This document shows positions 1 to 18,195 of a stretch of 64,000 bases of DNA, one piece after another; position 1 is the first letter of the stretch; every line of letters starts with the position of its first letter. The translations under genes were made by a program, and so were the position numbers. The notes below the pieces were generated by a model. That model was not told the origin of the DNA, ran no database searches, and worked only from the letters and a program-made list of their open reading frames with translations. The stretch lies in NCBI GenBank assembly GCA_017311185.1, contig JAESUZ010005172.1:372001-436000 (forward strand), in the 5' to 3' direction. Origin of the DNA: Proteles cristata cristata. Its lineage: Eukaryota > Chordata > Mammalia > Carnivora > Hyaenidae.

Positions 1-5986
<5,986 letters not shown>

Positions 5987-8019
5987 CTACAGCCCAGCAG
6001 ACAGACACTTTCTATCCTTAATGACAGGCTCTGACGACCTCTCAAATAGCTTACAGTTGAGTTGAAGAGAGAAAAAAATCTATATCCAGGTAACTGTCAC
6101 TAGGGTGTAGAGAAGGACCACAGGATAGCTTTGCTGGAAAATGCATGGGAAGTTGGGGGAGGGAGAGTGATTTTGTTGCTGACTGGTGATCAAGGAGGAC
6201 TGCCTGTAGGAGGTGGTGTTTAGTTAGGCCTTGAAACATAGGGAGATTTAAAACAGAGAATGGGGAAAGTTAGGACATTCCAGGGGAAGAGAGCAGCATG
6301 AGCCCAGAGAGAAGGAGGTGAAGGGCGAATCTGAGGAAAAGCACAAGGAGTTTCTTTGGCTCAGAAAAGTCCACCTTAGGTCCTCTGGACTCTGAAGAGG
6401 GATGGCAAAGGCCCTAGGTGGGGAGACAGCATGGAGGAAGTGTAAGTGAGAGCGAGTAAGGGAATTCAACTGGACAGTCAGATAATGTCCAGAAGCCTTG
6501 AATCCAACCAGACTTCATACTCTAGGCAGCTGTGAGCCATTGAAGTTGTTTTTGGAGAAGCTGCAGTTTTGAAGCATCATGGAAAAAGAACACAGCAGTG
6601 TAAGGCCAGGCTCAGATTTGATCCGCAGTCCATCTATGGTAAAGTCATTTCTCCATTTGGGGGACATCTCTTTCCTCCCATCTAATGTCCCACTTCGTGC
6701 CTCCAGAAATACTCTGGCACAACTTTAAATGGAGCCCTCTGTGTCCACCCTGGAGAACGGGGTGTGACCCCAGGAATCAGTGACTGTGGAGGAGGTGGTC
6801 CAGCGCTCTGACCTGCAGGTACAGGATGGGATGGTACAGACAGGTGTCTAGGAGAGTGTCTCACAAGTTAGGGACTGAATAAACGGCTGCAGTTATTTTA
6901 TATAGATTCCCTCTGGGCCTGCATGTGGTCCTGGCATGGGCCCAGGCACCTGGGAGTCCCTTGGTATGTGCGGAAAATCCTTGTGACCCAGAATTCTAGA
7001 ATCCCTGAATTAAGAGGGTAGCACTTCAGGAAGAGCCAGCCTGCTCATCGGGCACAGTGGCTAAGAAGAACACTCCAAACATCCACCCAACTTCAGGGGG
7101 GGAAATGGCTTTCCTCTCCCTTATTAGAAACAAGGCCAATAAAACATCACATTTCCATTGAACGCTGCTGTGTAACCAGCCAGTGGACGTGGCAATTCAT
7201 CTTGAGCCACTCCTTATGCTAAAGCACTCAGGGGTGCCGGCAATGAGTACTAGAGAAATTTCCAGATAAATAGCTGAGATGCAATTTGTTTTATGGCATT
7301 TTGGACTTAATGATGGAAATAATTTGATATTTTTTAAAGTGGATTTAGTGTGGGTGGAAGCTTCTGGATTGCTCTTGCTGAGAGCTGACATTTCTCCTGT
7401 GTGTGTGCAGGGCTGTCCAGGTGGGGGGTGGCGCTAACTGCTGCCCGAGGTGGGCATGAGATGGCAGGGGCATTCCGTGAGGGCTGAGCCTGGGGGGCAT
7501 CGGGCCCAAATGTGGCCTGTCTGCTGGGCAGAGCAGAGCACAAAATATAGGGTCCAATCCGGCTTCTTGACTGGCTCTGCTGGAGATTTGCTGAGCCACG
7601 TTGGGTGAAGCAGCTTACCTCCCTGGCCCCGCTTCCTCCTGTGTAAATCGAGGGGCTGCCCAGTCTGGACCAGTGATGCTAAGAAGTTCCATCCCCTCAG
7701 ACCCTGCTTTCTTCCTCCTCTCTGCCCTGCAGCAGTGGGGCATCCATTCTTCGGGAATGCCCTCTTCCTATGAACAGAATCTGTAGGTGGCTGGAGGCTG
7801 CAGGAGTGGGAAGGAGGGAGCGGCAGGCTAGGGGATGGCCTTTCGTCTAAGTGGAGCCCAGACTCATGCCCATCCCCCATTGTCCCTGGGCACCTCCTTT
7901 AAATTGGATGGGCTGCGAAGAAGGGTGGGTTCTCACTCTGCCTCTTGCTGGAGCCAGCAGCAGTATCTGGTGGACTTGCTCATGTCTCCAGGATAGACTT
8001 TCTTCACCTGACTTCCGGG

Positions 8020-9135
8020 AGACCACCCCCTCTGGAATCTCCTCTGACCTCCATGGCTCCTTCACCTCAGCATCCTCTGCTCTTCTCTTCTTTAACCTCT
8101 TAATGTTGGGGTCCCCAGGGCTCAGTCCTTGGTCTTCCTCTTAATCAGTACTGCTCCTTAGTCAATCTCATCCTGGCTCGATTTTATTCTGACTTCTCCC
8201 AAATTTCTATCTGTGCTCTAGACCTCACTCCCTGAGTCCAGTGACCCATCTCCATGGCTACTGGACATCTCCACCTGGCTGTCCACCAGACCTCTCCTAA
8301 CTTTGACCCCAAGCGCCTTCTACAGCATTCCTGGCTCAAGTGACAGCAGCTCCCTCCTTCCCGTGGCTTAGGTGCAATTCGTGGAGTCGTCCTCGATGCT
8401 TTCTCTGTCTCGGCTCTTCATCTAGTTGGGCAGGAACCCCCTTTTGATTTTGTGTTCCAAATATGCCCACAGTTCAGCTACTCTTGCCATCTTTGTCCAA
8501 GTCACCATCAACTCTTGCCTGGACTAATGTAGTAACCACTGAATTTATCACACTGATCCTTCCCTCGGGCCAAAGTGGGCTATTCACTCTGTAGCCAGCG
8601 TGAGTCTTACCATATGCAAATCACAGCAGCTCCTTATCCTGCCTCACTCCCACCCATAGGTTCAAAACCCTCCTGTGGCTTAAAAATGTCCTTATGGTGA
8701 CCTGATCACCTCATTTCTCACCTACTCTTCCCTTGCTCCCCTCGCTCACCCTGGCTATTTTGGGAGCACGTCAGGCACTCTCTCACCTCAGGGACCTAGC
8801 ATCTGCTTGGCTGGCATCCCCAGATATTTTCCTGATTCCATCCGTTTCAGGACTCTGCTCAGCTGTCATTTGTCCAACAGGCTTCCCTCGACCACCCTAT
8901 GTATGATTGCAACCTGTCCTACACACCTGACTCTTTTTACCCTCCTTCTGTTCACTGGAACACTTTCACTTCCGGGTGTTCTGACTGACTGATGTGTACT
9001 AGCCATTGTTCATCCCTCCTCCCGCCAACGGGCAAAGATCTTTCTTTTGCTCATGGATATATCTCAAGTTGCTAGAGCAGTGACTGGCACAACGAAGGCC
9101 CTTGATAGATATTTGCTGAATACATATGAATAAAC
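8020..9135 (+). mobile_element. L2 LINE, 3' part
   Basis: Old LINE2 fragment in sense on the plus strand, antisense to ALK. It shows the L2 landmarks in order: 'ccctcctgtggctta', 'ctcgctcaccctggc', 'cctcagggacctagcatctgc', 'ggactctgctcagctgtc', 'gaccaccctatgta', and a 3' end 'gactggcacaacgaaggcc..gatagatatttgctgaatac' near 9075-9135. It is heavily mutated, and the reading frame is broken. Start is approximate. Confidence 0.8.
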
Positions 9136-9211
9136 TGGGGGCTATCTGGGTGTGGGCCGACCCCTCACAGTATTCGCCTTGCAAGTGATGATAGTTGTGG
9201 CATGTAAAATT

Positions 9212-9420
9212 TACGCCAGTGGTTTTGCTGACTTGGGGACATCTGGCAATGTCTGGACACATTTCTGATGGTCAGTACTGGGGGATGCTGCTGGCATCAG
9301 GTGGGTAGAGGTCAGAGATGCTACTCAAGAGCCTACAGTGCCTATGACTGCACACCCTCTCCCGAACAAAGACCCACCTGTCCCAAAATGTCACCAGTGC
9401 TGATGTCGAGAGACCCATGC
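9212..9420 (+). mobile_element. MER20 (hAT-Charlie DNA transposon)
   Basis: About 210 bp. It matches the recalled MER20 consensus nearly end to end: 'cagtggtttt', 'ggggacatctggcaatgtc', 'catcaggtgggtagaggtc', 'cccaaaatgtca', and closing 'gagagaccc'. The length is close to a full MER20 (about 219 bp). It is non-autonomous, with no transposase. It lies in ALK intron 13. Confidence 0.85.
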
Positions 9421-9790
9421 CACCAGATCTGGTGGTCATGCCACCAGATGAGGCTCGGGAGGAAATGGAGAAGCAGGAGCTGAGGCGGTTTCCAGCAGCT
9501 GGAGCCCACCCCAGGCTCAGGTGCGGTCACGCACAACGGAAGCACAGATCCATAGAGATGTGCCATTGCTCCGGGAAACCTGCCAAAGCCTGCAGTCTCA
9601 TTCTTACAGTGCACTCCATTCTTTAGAGGATCCTCTCTAGGCACCATGTTTCTGCCTGGAGAGGACTGGAGATGGAGGTAGGGCTGTGAACAGTCTTTCT
9701 TTCCCTCTCTCCCAGTGACTCCTGTGATGTGGAGTCCCAGGGAAGCCCCAGGACTAATCCCAGCCCTCGCCCCTGCGATGCCTGGCCCCA

Positions 9791-9804
9791 CCAGCAGAGG
9801 GGGC
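9791..9804 (+). promoter_or_regulatory. CTCF-like motif
   Basis: CCAGCAGAGGGGGC fits the core CCASYAGRKGGCRS at 13 of 14 positions. Motif match by eye only. Confidence 0.35.
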
Positions 9805-10844
9805 TGCCCTCTGTCCCTGGCTGAGAACGGGCTTCTTCAGAGCTCTCCCTGTGATTTCACAAAGTTCCAGAGCAAGTAGGTTGATTAATACAATGATAAA
9901 GTGCAGCAACCCTGAGGAGCAAGTAGATTACAATTGAATTAAAAAAAAAAAAGGGACTCGGTCCTGTGAAAAGACATAACTGATTACAATCCAATCAAGT
10001 AAAAGTCCCTTGCAGAAGTCAATGCAATCTTTCTGCTTAGATGAAAGAATTACATTAGCGCTCAATACATTCCTGTGGAAATTACAGCAGCCTGTAATTT
10101 AATGACTTAATATATTGTATCAGGTTGGAAAGTCCTGATTATAGTTGCTAAATAAAAGTTGGAGTCCAGACATTTCTCATGCACAAGATTGCACCTGCAA
10201 AGCCTCCTCTGGTTGCTTTGTTTTAACCCTGTGAGGTGGGGTTGGGGATGGGTGCTGTGCTTTATTCCCTGTTCCCAGCCTGGGGCCCAGCTTTTAAGAG
10301 TCTTGAATTTATTTTGTGGAATTGTACTGCTTTCTGTGTAGTCCCTGTTCCCACATCTGTCCTCCAAGGCTACTCTTGAATACGTTCTTGGAGAAGTGGC
10401 CCTGGGTCCTGGGCGCTAGAACACTGCTCCCTGCCTTGGCCCCACTCTGGGCGGAAGCTGTGCTTCAGGTGAGCACCTAAGGTTAGCATCTAATGGTGCT
10501 GAGTTCCTGCCAGGAGAGCCGGCACCAGATGAGAGGCAAACAGCTGGGGTCCCAGGGGTCTGTGAGGTTGCTGCTTTGTTAGTCTTGAGTGTTCCTCATC
10601 CTGGAAATTTTAGGCCACTACCAGCTTTCTGAGTTCTGCTGATGGAGCGCTCCCTGCTTGACAGGTGGATACCCCAGTGGGGTCAGAATCCTGAGTGACA
10701 GGCTGTCCCTGGGACTGCAGAAGATGGCAGTCTGGCTTGTCAGACGATGGGCTCTAAGTGAAAAAGGGGAAAGGGGCATAGAAACCGAGTCCCAAGCAAG
10801 CCCAGGGCACAGCACAAATAAGAGCCAGAGTCTCTACTCTGTGC

Positions 10845-10950
10845 TGCATTATGAGTGGCTTTGGAAAAGTCCCTTCCTCTCTGTGGTCTCTATCTTCTCA
10901 TCTGTAAAATGGGGAAAGTGGACTGCACTATATTCTAGACTCTGAGTCTA
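10845..10950 (+). mobile_element. MIR SINE fragment
   Basis: Core 'tttggaaaagtcccttcctctctgtgg..tcttctcatctgtaaaatgggg' is the conserved MIR core, plus orientation. Confidence 0.65.
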
Positions 10951-11174
10951 GGCTTTAATTTTTTTTTAGTCTTAATCACCCAAATAATAAACACTATATG
11001 AATTGTAATATCAGACATCACTGATGAAGCAACCCTGACTCTAGTCCCCTCCCCAGAAGCAACCACTGTTATGTGTATCTTTCAGAACTTTCCCTATGCA
11101 CTTATACACAATTGTGTGGTTATGAATCTGTTATGTAGAGCTGAGCAGAAAATGTTTAAACTGGTATTTTCCTG

Positions 11175-11367
11175 GGGCGCCTGGGTGGCTCAGTCAGTTA
11201 AGCACCTGACTCTTGGTTACGGCTCAGGTCATGATCTCATGGTTTGTGAATTCGAGCCCCATGTTGGGCTCCATAATGATGATGCGGAGCCTGCCCGGGA
11301 TTCTCTTTCTCCTTTCTGCCCCTCCCCTGCTCTCTCTCTCTCAAAATACATAAATAAACTTAAAAAA
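11175..11367 (+). mobile_element. Feline SINE (SINEC_Fc type)
   Basis: tRNA-like head from GGGCGCCTGGGTGGCTC, box-B-like GTTCGAGCC equivalent ('aattcgagcccc'), CT-rich body and A-rich tail. Flanked by a perfect 20-bp target-site duplication at 11155-11174 and 11368-11387, so the insertion is intact and fairly young. It is antisense to ALK. Confidence 0.95.
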
Positions 11368-11567
11368 TTTAAACTGGTATTTTCCTGTTTATAATAATGG
11401 GCTAAAGACATTGGTTTCCTAGCAAGAAAGTTTAGGAAATGGGCTTCAACTTGTAGCCTGCTGTGAAGAACAACCATTTGCCTATTCATACTGGATCCAG
11501 TTCTTTGTTTTAAGGGTTCCTCTTGAAACCCATGCCTCAGCCTTGGTCCCAACAATCATACCACCTA

Positions 11568-11969
<402 letters not shown>

Positions 11970-12259
11970 TCAGTGCACCACCATCATGGTCCTGAGGGTT
12001 CTCCCCCACATCAGGTCATGGGATCGGGGGGGTTCTTTTCCCCATGGGCAGGACAGGACAGTCAAGGTCAGAGAGGGATAGGGAATTGCCTCATTCACAG
12101 AGCTAGGAAGGTAAAGAACCAATAAGGGGTGCAAGAGAGAGAGAAAGGGGGAAGGAGAGGGGGAAGGCAGGGAGAGTCTGTTCTAATGTGGGGTGTTGGC
12201 GGGATGAAATCCTGAATGCCTGGGATTTCCCATTATGGTTTCTCTCCTTGTCTAAGATC

Positions 12260-12440
12260 AAAGGACTCAAGTGACTTTAGACAAGTGACTTAACTGTCCT
12301 GTTCCACATCTGTAAAATGGGGCTAGTAATAGGACCTACCTTTTAGCCCATGAGTGTGTGAGGAGTAAAGGAATTAAGACAAGTAGCCATAGAATTGTGG
12401 CTGATACATAATAAGTATTTATTATAATAGCTGTTATGAC
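12260..12440 (+). mobile_element. MIR SINE
   Basis: 'gacaagtgacttaactgtcc..catctgtaaaatggggctagtaatagg..acctacc' followed by 'ggctgatacataataagtatttatta' matches the MIR core and 3' part, plus strand. It runs into the AT-rich tract 12440-12505. Confidence 0.7.
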
Positions 12441-13849
12441 ATATTATTATATTATATTATGTGATATATATGATTATAACTTATTTTATATATTATTATT
12501 ATTAATGGTGGAGGTAGCAGTAATTGACTTGGCACACAATTCCTCTCCGGGTCTAGACACAAGTAGGTCCCACATGGAATGAGAGAAGTGAGCAGTGTTT
12601 CTGAGCACAGACTGTTTATTCCCATCCCACTAGTAACTCTTTCTAGAGCAATGTGTGGGCAGAAAATCAACAACCAATCATGATAAATAAAAACAGAGTG
12701 GGGCGGGGGGAGGTGTGGTGGGATTTTTTCTGCTGCCTCTTAGGTTGTTGAGATGAAGTCAAACAAGGATGGGAGAAAAAGAACTCAATTGGTGACCCTT
12801 ACCAGGAAAACAGCGTGTCTGGAAGACAGCTACACACCAGCTACAAATGCCTCCCCTGAGATCATCTGCCCGGGAAAGGGACATGGGAGGTTTGCACATC
12901 TCTGTGCATTCAGATCCAAGTTCCTTTGTGACAAGTGTTCAGGGAGAGGTGCAAGGCAGTTTTTAAGATGGCTTCTCCACCTGTAATTCTAGGAAATGTT
13001 CCATATTCCAAGCGTGGGAAGGGTCTCCTGGGGGCTCTCCTAAGGCAGAGCTAAGCCCCGTTCCACAGAGAGAAGCTTGGAGGGCTGGCTGATTGCAAAT
13101 GTGGTGGGTGAAGAACTGAGGTCTCCAGGGAATGCCACGGAGAGTCTGATGTCGCTCACCCCGTGGGGGGCTAGGCTCTGATAGGAGCTCACTGAAAGCT
13201 GACATGGCTTAGGGCTGTGTGCATAAGGGGACAGGAGATGGGCTGCAGACCCCCATGGGGCTTCACAAAGAAACTGAAGAGACAGTCCTACTTATGAAAA
13301 GAGAAGTCTCACCATAAAGGTGGCTATATTAGGGAGACAAAGTGGAGGGACCAGAAGGCTCTGAGTTCTACGACCAGAGTGGACCGTTTCCTAGCAGTGT
13401 AACCTTTTAGAGTCCTAGTCTCTTCTGTAGTCAGAGGAGAGCCCGTATCTTCTTCCCTGAACTCACAGGATAGAGGGGAGGTTAACATCAAAAAGAGATC
13501 GTGGCTAAAAGCCCTGAGAAAGTGGCAAATCTCTGCACAAAGTCAGGGTAACCAGGTGTTCTGAGCCTGGGAAGGGAGACAGGACTGTGGCAGACAGAGT
13601 AGTGGCATGCTCTGGTGGCACTGGGCGTGGCTGAGATGATGGATGGGGAGGACTCTCAGGCAAGCAGAAAGAGATGGAGGGTAGGAGTCAGACAGATGCG
13701 AAGTGAATGGAAGTGAAGAGGCAGGAAAGCCTATGGTATGTGTGACTGTAGCAGGGTGGCTGGGTGGGGAAGCAAGAGGACCTAGGGCAGCCGAGGGAGG
13801 TAGGGGTTAATTCCTGAGCGTCCCACAGGGTGGCAGCCGTGAGTGCAGT

Positions 13850-14000
13850 GACATCCTCCCGTCCATAGCCATAAATAGTAGCTGTTAGTAATTCATTTGA
13901 CAGATAAGGACACTGAGGTTCAGAGGGAATAAGTAACTCATCTGAGGCTACAGAGCCAGACAGTGGCAGACCCTGGTCCAAACCCTCACCTTTCCCTCGA
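13850..14000 (-). mobile_element. MIR SINE
   Basis: 'gacagataaggacactgaggttcagagggaataagtaactcatctgaggctacagagcc' is the reverse complement of the MIR core. Confidence 0.65.
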
Positions 14001-14094
14001 AGAGGCCATTTCCTCTCTGACATGCAGCTGCCAGGTGGCCTGAGAAGCTACTGGCCTATCCTCATTCCTGACTCCTTAGAAATGGAGAAGGTAG

Positions 14095-14310
14095 GGGCGC
14101 CTGGGTGGCTTAGTCGGTTAAGCGTCCGACTTTCGCTTGGGTCATGATCTCACGGTTCGTGGGTTCGAGCCCCGTTGGGCTCTGTGCTGACTGCCAGCTC
14201 AGAGCCTGGAGCCTGTTTCAGTCTGTGACTCCCTCTCTCTCTGACCCTCCCCTGCTCACGCTATCTCTCTCTCTCTCTCCTAGAAATAAATAAAACATAA
14301 AAAAAAAAAA
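14095..14310 (+). mobile_element. Feline SINE
   Basis: Head 'gggcgcctgggtggcttagtcgg', box-B 'gtgggttcgagcc', CT-rich body and poly(A). Perfect 17-bp target-site duplication at 14078-14094 and 14311-14327. It belongs to the 'tttcgctt..gactgccagc..tctgtgactcc' variant shared with the copies at 32140, 32989 and 37221. Confidence 0.95.
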
Positions 14311-14351
14311 AGAAATGGAGAAGGTAGCAAGGACACTTAAAAGGCTGAGGG

Positions 14352-14540
14352 AGGGGGAAATGGTGGGGGAAAGGGAGGGAGGCAAACCATGAGAGACTCT
14401 TGAATGCTGAGAAACAAACTGAGGACTGATGGATGTGGGGGAGGGGGATGGGCATGGAGGAGGGGACTTGTGGGGATGAGCACTGGGTGTTATATGGAAA
14501 CCAATTTGACAATAAACTATTTGTAAAAAAAAAAAAAAGA
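14352..14540 (+). mobile_element. L1 3' UTR fragment
   Basis: 'gagactcttgaatgctgagaaacaaactgagg' and 'gatgagcactgggtgttatatgg..caataaact' are the terminal part of carnivore L1s, followed by poly(A) at about 14525-14538. A 13-bp target-site duplication flanks it (14339-14351 and 14541-14553), so this is a 5'-truncated L1 insertion 24 bp from the preceding SINE's duplication. Confidence 0.88.
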
Positions 14541-14870
14541 AAAAGGCTGAGGGGAAAGGAAGGCTTATTGGTGAGAGGAAAGCCGCAGAAAATTCTTTAG
14601 GCCAGAGAAGGCAAGCCTGGGGCAGGGGTGGGTGGCAGCCGGGATGCAGAGACAGTCTGTGTAGAATGTAGGGATAGCATGTGGTTGGGCCCCCTCCTCA
14701 GTCCTGCTCGCTTCTCTGGTTTCGGGGCTTTGTCAGGTTGCAGGAGAAAATCCTGTCAACCTGAAGGTGTGGTTTGCTTGGAAAACTGCTGCTGGAGACA
14801 GAGACCTCGTGCTGCCCACTTGTGCTGTGGCTGAGAGGTAAGTGGTACCCTGTGCGTCCCATCCTGCCAC

Positions 14871-14900
14871 ATTTGCATAACTATTTGCATAAATCTGCAT
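14871..14900. promoter_or_regulatory. Cluster of octamer-like motifs
   Basis: Two perfect ATTTGCAT octamers (14871-14878, 14883-14890) and a one-mismatch copy ATCTGCAT (14893-14900) in tandem on the same strand, spaced 12 and 10 bp. The octamer is the POU-factor (OCT1/OCT4 family) site. Function is inferred from the motif only. Confidence 0.4.
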
Positions 14901-15384
14901 GCATTATGAATCATTCTGAACTCTTGCACATGTATAAATTTAGCCAAAGTATTATATATTAGAAGCTTGTTCTTGACTCAATTTCCCTCCCTAGTCCTTC
15001 TTCCATATTTCTCCTGCACCCCCATCCCCCCGCCCCCCATTATTAACTATGGCCCTTTCTAGGCCTTGACCTAGCTCTTGGCAATCAGGTGCAAGATAGA
15101 TCTGGGGCTGGGGTCAGCTCTCCAGAGTAGACAGTAGAGCCTGGTAACTGGTAACCGGCTGTCAGCAGCCGGATTTCACTTTCCTGTGTGCTGGCCTCAG
15201 CCCCGCATTTCCACCCTGGACTAGAGACTGGCTTAAAGCCAGGGGAGCAGATGACAGCCTGCCTGGACTAATTGTAGGAGACTCCCTCGTCAGCCCCCTG
15301 AGGCCTGAAGCCCCACCAAGGAGCTGCCCTCCTTAGGAAGCTTTGAGTTGCTGCTACAATGCTGATCTCTGGAGTGAGCTGTGC

Positions 15385-15770
15385 CACAGTGAGAAAAGCA
15401 TGGGCTTGAATGCAGTCAGACCTGGATCCAAATCCAAGCTGTTACTCCACGCCAGGAGTGGGTGAGGCTCCCTTTCCCAGGTGCTGACCCTGCACTTCGC
15501 CGACCCTTACATATGGTGTCTGAGGCACCTTGCTTACCTCTCCTGGCCCCGGCCCCAGTCCTGCCAGCATTACTCATCGGCTGTGTGACTTTTGGGTAGG
15601 CTATTTTCCTTCTTTGATCTCCACTTTCCCTATCCACAAAATGGAGGTAAAACATCTACCTCAAAACGTTGTTGTTTGAATTAAATGAGATAATGCCTGT
15701 AAAGGGCCTAATACAGCGCCCGGAGGGCGAGCACCTCAGTCAGCGAGCACCAAACAGCAGCTGCGGTTCT
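15385..15770 (+). mobile_element. MIR SINE, possibly interrupted
   Basis: 'gtgagaaaagcatgggcttgaatgcagtcagacctggatccaaatcc' (head) and, after about 150 bp of intervening sequence, 'tccacaaaatggaggtaaaacatctacctc..aattaaatgagataatgcctgtaaag' (core and 3' part) read as one MIR on the plus strand. Confidence 0.6.
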
Positions 15771-16894
15771 GACGCATCCCTGTGGGTGAGCCTATGTACT
15801 GCTCTGCTGGGGGTGACTTCTGGGAAGCAAGTGAATGAATGAGGCCCCTATTTCTGGAGAACAGGGTGTGGCCGTAGGGCACTGGGGTCAAGGCTGTCCA
15901 GTTTCACCCAGGACCCGCCTTGTAGGGAACCAGTGGGGGCACAGGCAGCCTTGGCAATTCTAAAGACCCCCGAGTCATCTGAGGCATGTCACACAAACTG
16001 GTGCCAGAATAATAACCTCAGCCTGACTCTCCAAAGCTTGCCGCACCCCCATCTCTTGTAAACAATTTATTTTTGATGGTTGACAAACGACAACAAATTA
16101 ATATACCTGCCACTCAAGTGAGGAAAATGACTTGCAGTGATTCCAATTTACTGGAAATTACAAGATACTGTTCTTGACGAGCTGATGCTGTAATTTTTTT
16201 GTTTTTCCTCATCTAAATCCATGCCCCCTGGTCAGAATGGATGTTTATTGGGTTTGCGCTTTGTATTATTGACTGTGAGCCATTGTTACCTGATGTAATT
16301 GAGTTGTGAATCTTTTTAAAATAAAGAATTAGCAGCAAATCAAAGTGGCTGCCTGCAGGATCCCGAAATAAGAGCGTGGCCACTATGCATCTGCGGGGAC
16401 ACTGGAGGGTGACTGACGGACGGAAGGAGTGAGTGAACCCCACTTGGAGATACATGAAGCAACTCATTCCTCTCCTGAGCCCCACTCTGCTCTGGCTCTA
16501 CTTCCTAGCAGGACCTTGGGTGAGTCCCTCTCTCCTTTGAGTTTTGAAATCAGGGTAGTAAGATCTGCCTTGCCCATGCTAGCCCATAAGGTTATCGCGA
16601 GGGCACAGGATACATGGGAGTGTGTACGGGGCTTGGTCAGTGGGAAATTCCTGTTTACATGTATAGTTGCATTATCTAGATGGGTTATGGAAGCCATCAG
16701 CAGATACCGCTGGGGGGTGGCAGAAAGGGGTGAGTTGTGGAGGCACGCACTTCTTGCAGCCCCAGTTTTGTTCTGGATTGCACCAGTGAGCAAGGCTCAT
16801 GGCTCACCTCTTCCTACAACCTTCCTGACCAGCGTAGCCCTAAACGACTGGGAATATCAGAGCTGGAGGGGAGCTCAGTAACCTCTCTCTACAA

Positions 16895-16985
16895 CCCCTC
16901 CCTCTACAGATAGAGCCACTGCAGAGAAGGGAAAGCACACTTTCAAGGTCACATGGTGTCAGTGGCAGAATTTGGACCTACACAC
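16895..16985 (-). mobile_element. MIR SINE fragment
   Basis: 'acagatagagccactgcagagaaggg..aaggtcacatggtgtcagtggcagaatttggacc' matches the reverse-complement MIR core. Confidence 0.55.
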
Positions 16986-18176
16986 CATTCTGCCTGCAGC
17001 CCATCAATCTTTGTGCAATCTCCCTGCCTCTGACTCTCCCTGCTCTGTACTCTCCATGGCGATGGCTATCTGCGCAATTACTCTGGCAATTGATCATGCC
17101 TGTGACTCTCTCCTATGATTGCCTAGAACTTAATCGGCATTGTGGGCTGTTGATTTCACTTTTGTGCCCTGTAGTCTTTGCAAAGATGGTGAGGCTCCAG
17201 CATCTCAGTCCTCTCTGCAAGTCCTGCAGCGCCTGTTCAGTGACCGGCACACATTAGGGGTCCTGTGGCTCAGTGCCTGGCACGCAGTAGGAACTCCATG
17301 GCTATGTGTGGATTGGGTTGAATGACAGTGGCATCCAGCTGCACACACTGATCCCTGGAGCCAGGTGAGGAAATGAGTGTCAGTGATGGAGACCATGAGG
17401 AACAGCTGTGGCCCAGGTCAGCTGGCAGGATTTGCTGGCTTCAGCTGGGGTCCGGGACCTCTTGTACGTTATGTCTGAGGAACAAGTGAACCATGAGAGA
17501 ATCGCCATCGGGAGCTGTGGGCCGTGCTTGACAAATGTTTTTATAAATGATCTGTGTGTGGGGGATGGTGAGGCAGGAGGAGGGCTGAGGGCTAGGGAGG
17601 AGGCTGAACCCTAGCGGAGCAGGGAGGCAGGCAGATGGGAGAAAAGGAGGGACAGACAGGAGAAGAAGGCAGGGAGACAGAGGTGGCCGCTGACATCTAC
17701 TGAGTGTGCACTATGTGGGGTACATCCCACACAGGGTTGTACAAAGTCCCCAGCCATCTGTCTCCACTCCATGATGAGACTGAGGTTGTCCCCACCCCGG
17801 CATCCATGATCTTTTTGTGTCCCACTCTAGCCACCGCCCCCACGGGCACACTCTAGACTTCGTCACTCAGAGCTGTGACGCAGAGATCTCCTTTCATCAG
17901 GTGTCACTCTCCCTATTACCCTAATCCTTGCCTGTCCTTCTCACTCAAGGTCCTCGGCGTGGTAGCTGTCACTCACTGTCCTGCCTCCCCAGCCCCCAGG
18001 CATGCCTCCATGCCTCCTCCCCCAGTCCTGCAGTAATGCTGAGTCCACTTCCCACTCATTGGCCCTGAGGGGCCCCTCCATGTGCTTCTCCCTGCCAGAG
18101 CCTAGCTCTCCAGGACCCAACCCCCCAGCTGCCTTCCATCTGCTCTCACCGCCTCCAGGCTCACTTCTCTCTCCAG

Positions 18177-18195
18177 TTGGCGCCAGAGGGAGCTA
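18177..18195 (+). promoter_or_regulatory. CTCF-like motif
   Basis: TTGGCGCCAGAGGGAGCTA resembles the CTCF core (CCANNAGGGGGCGCTA type), with CCAG, GGG and GCTA kept. Motif match by eye only. Confidence 0.3.
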
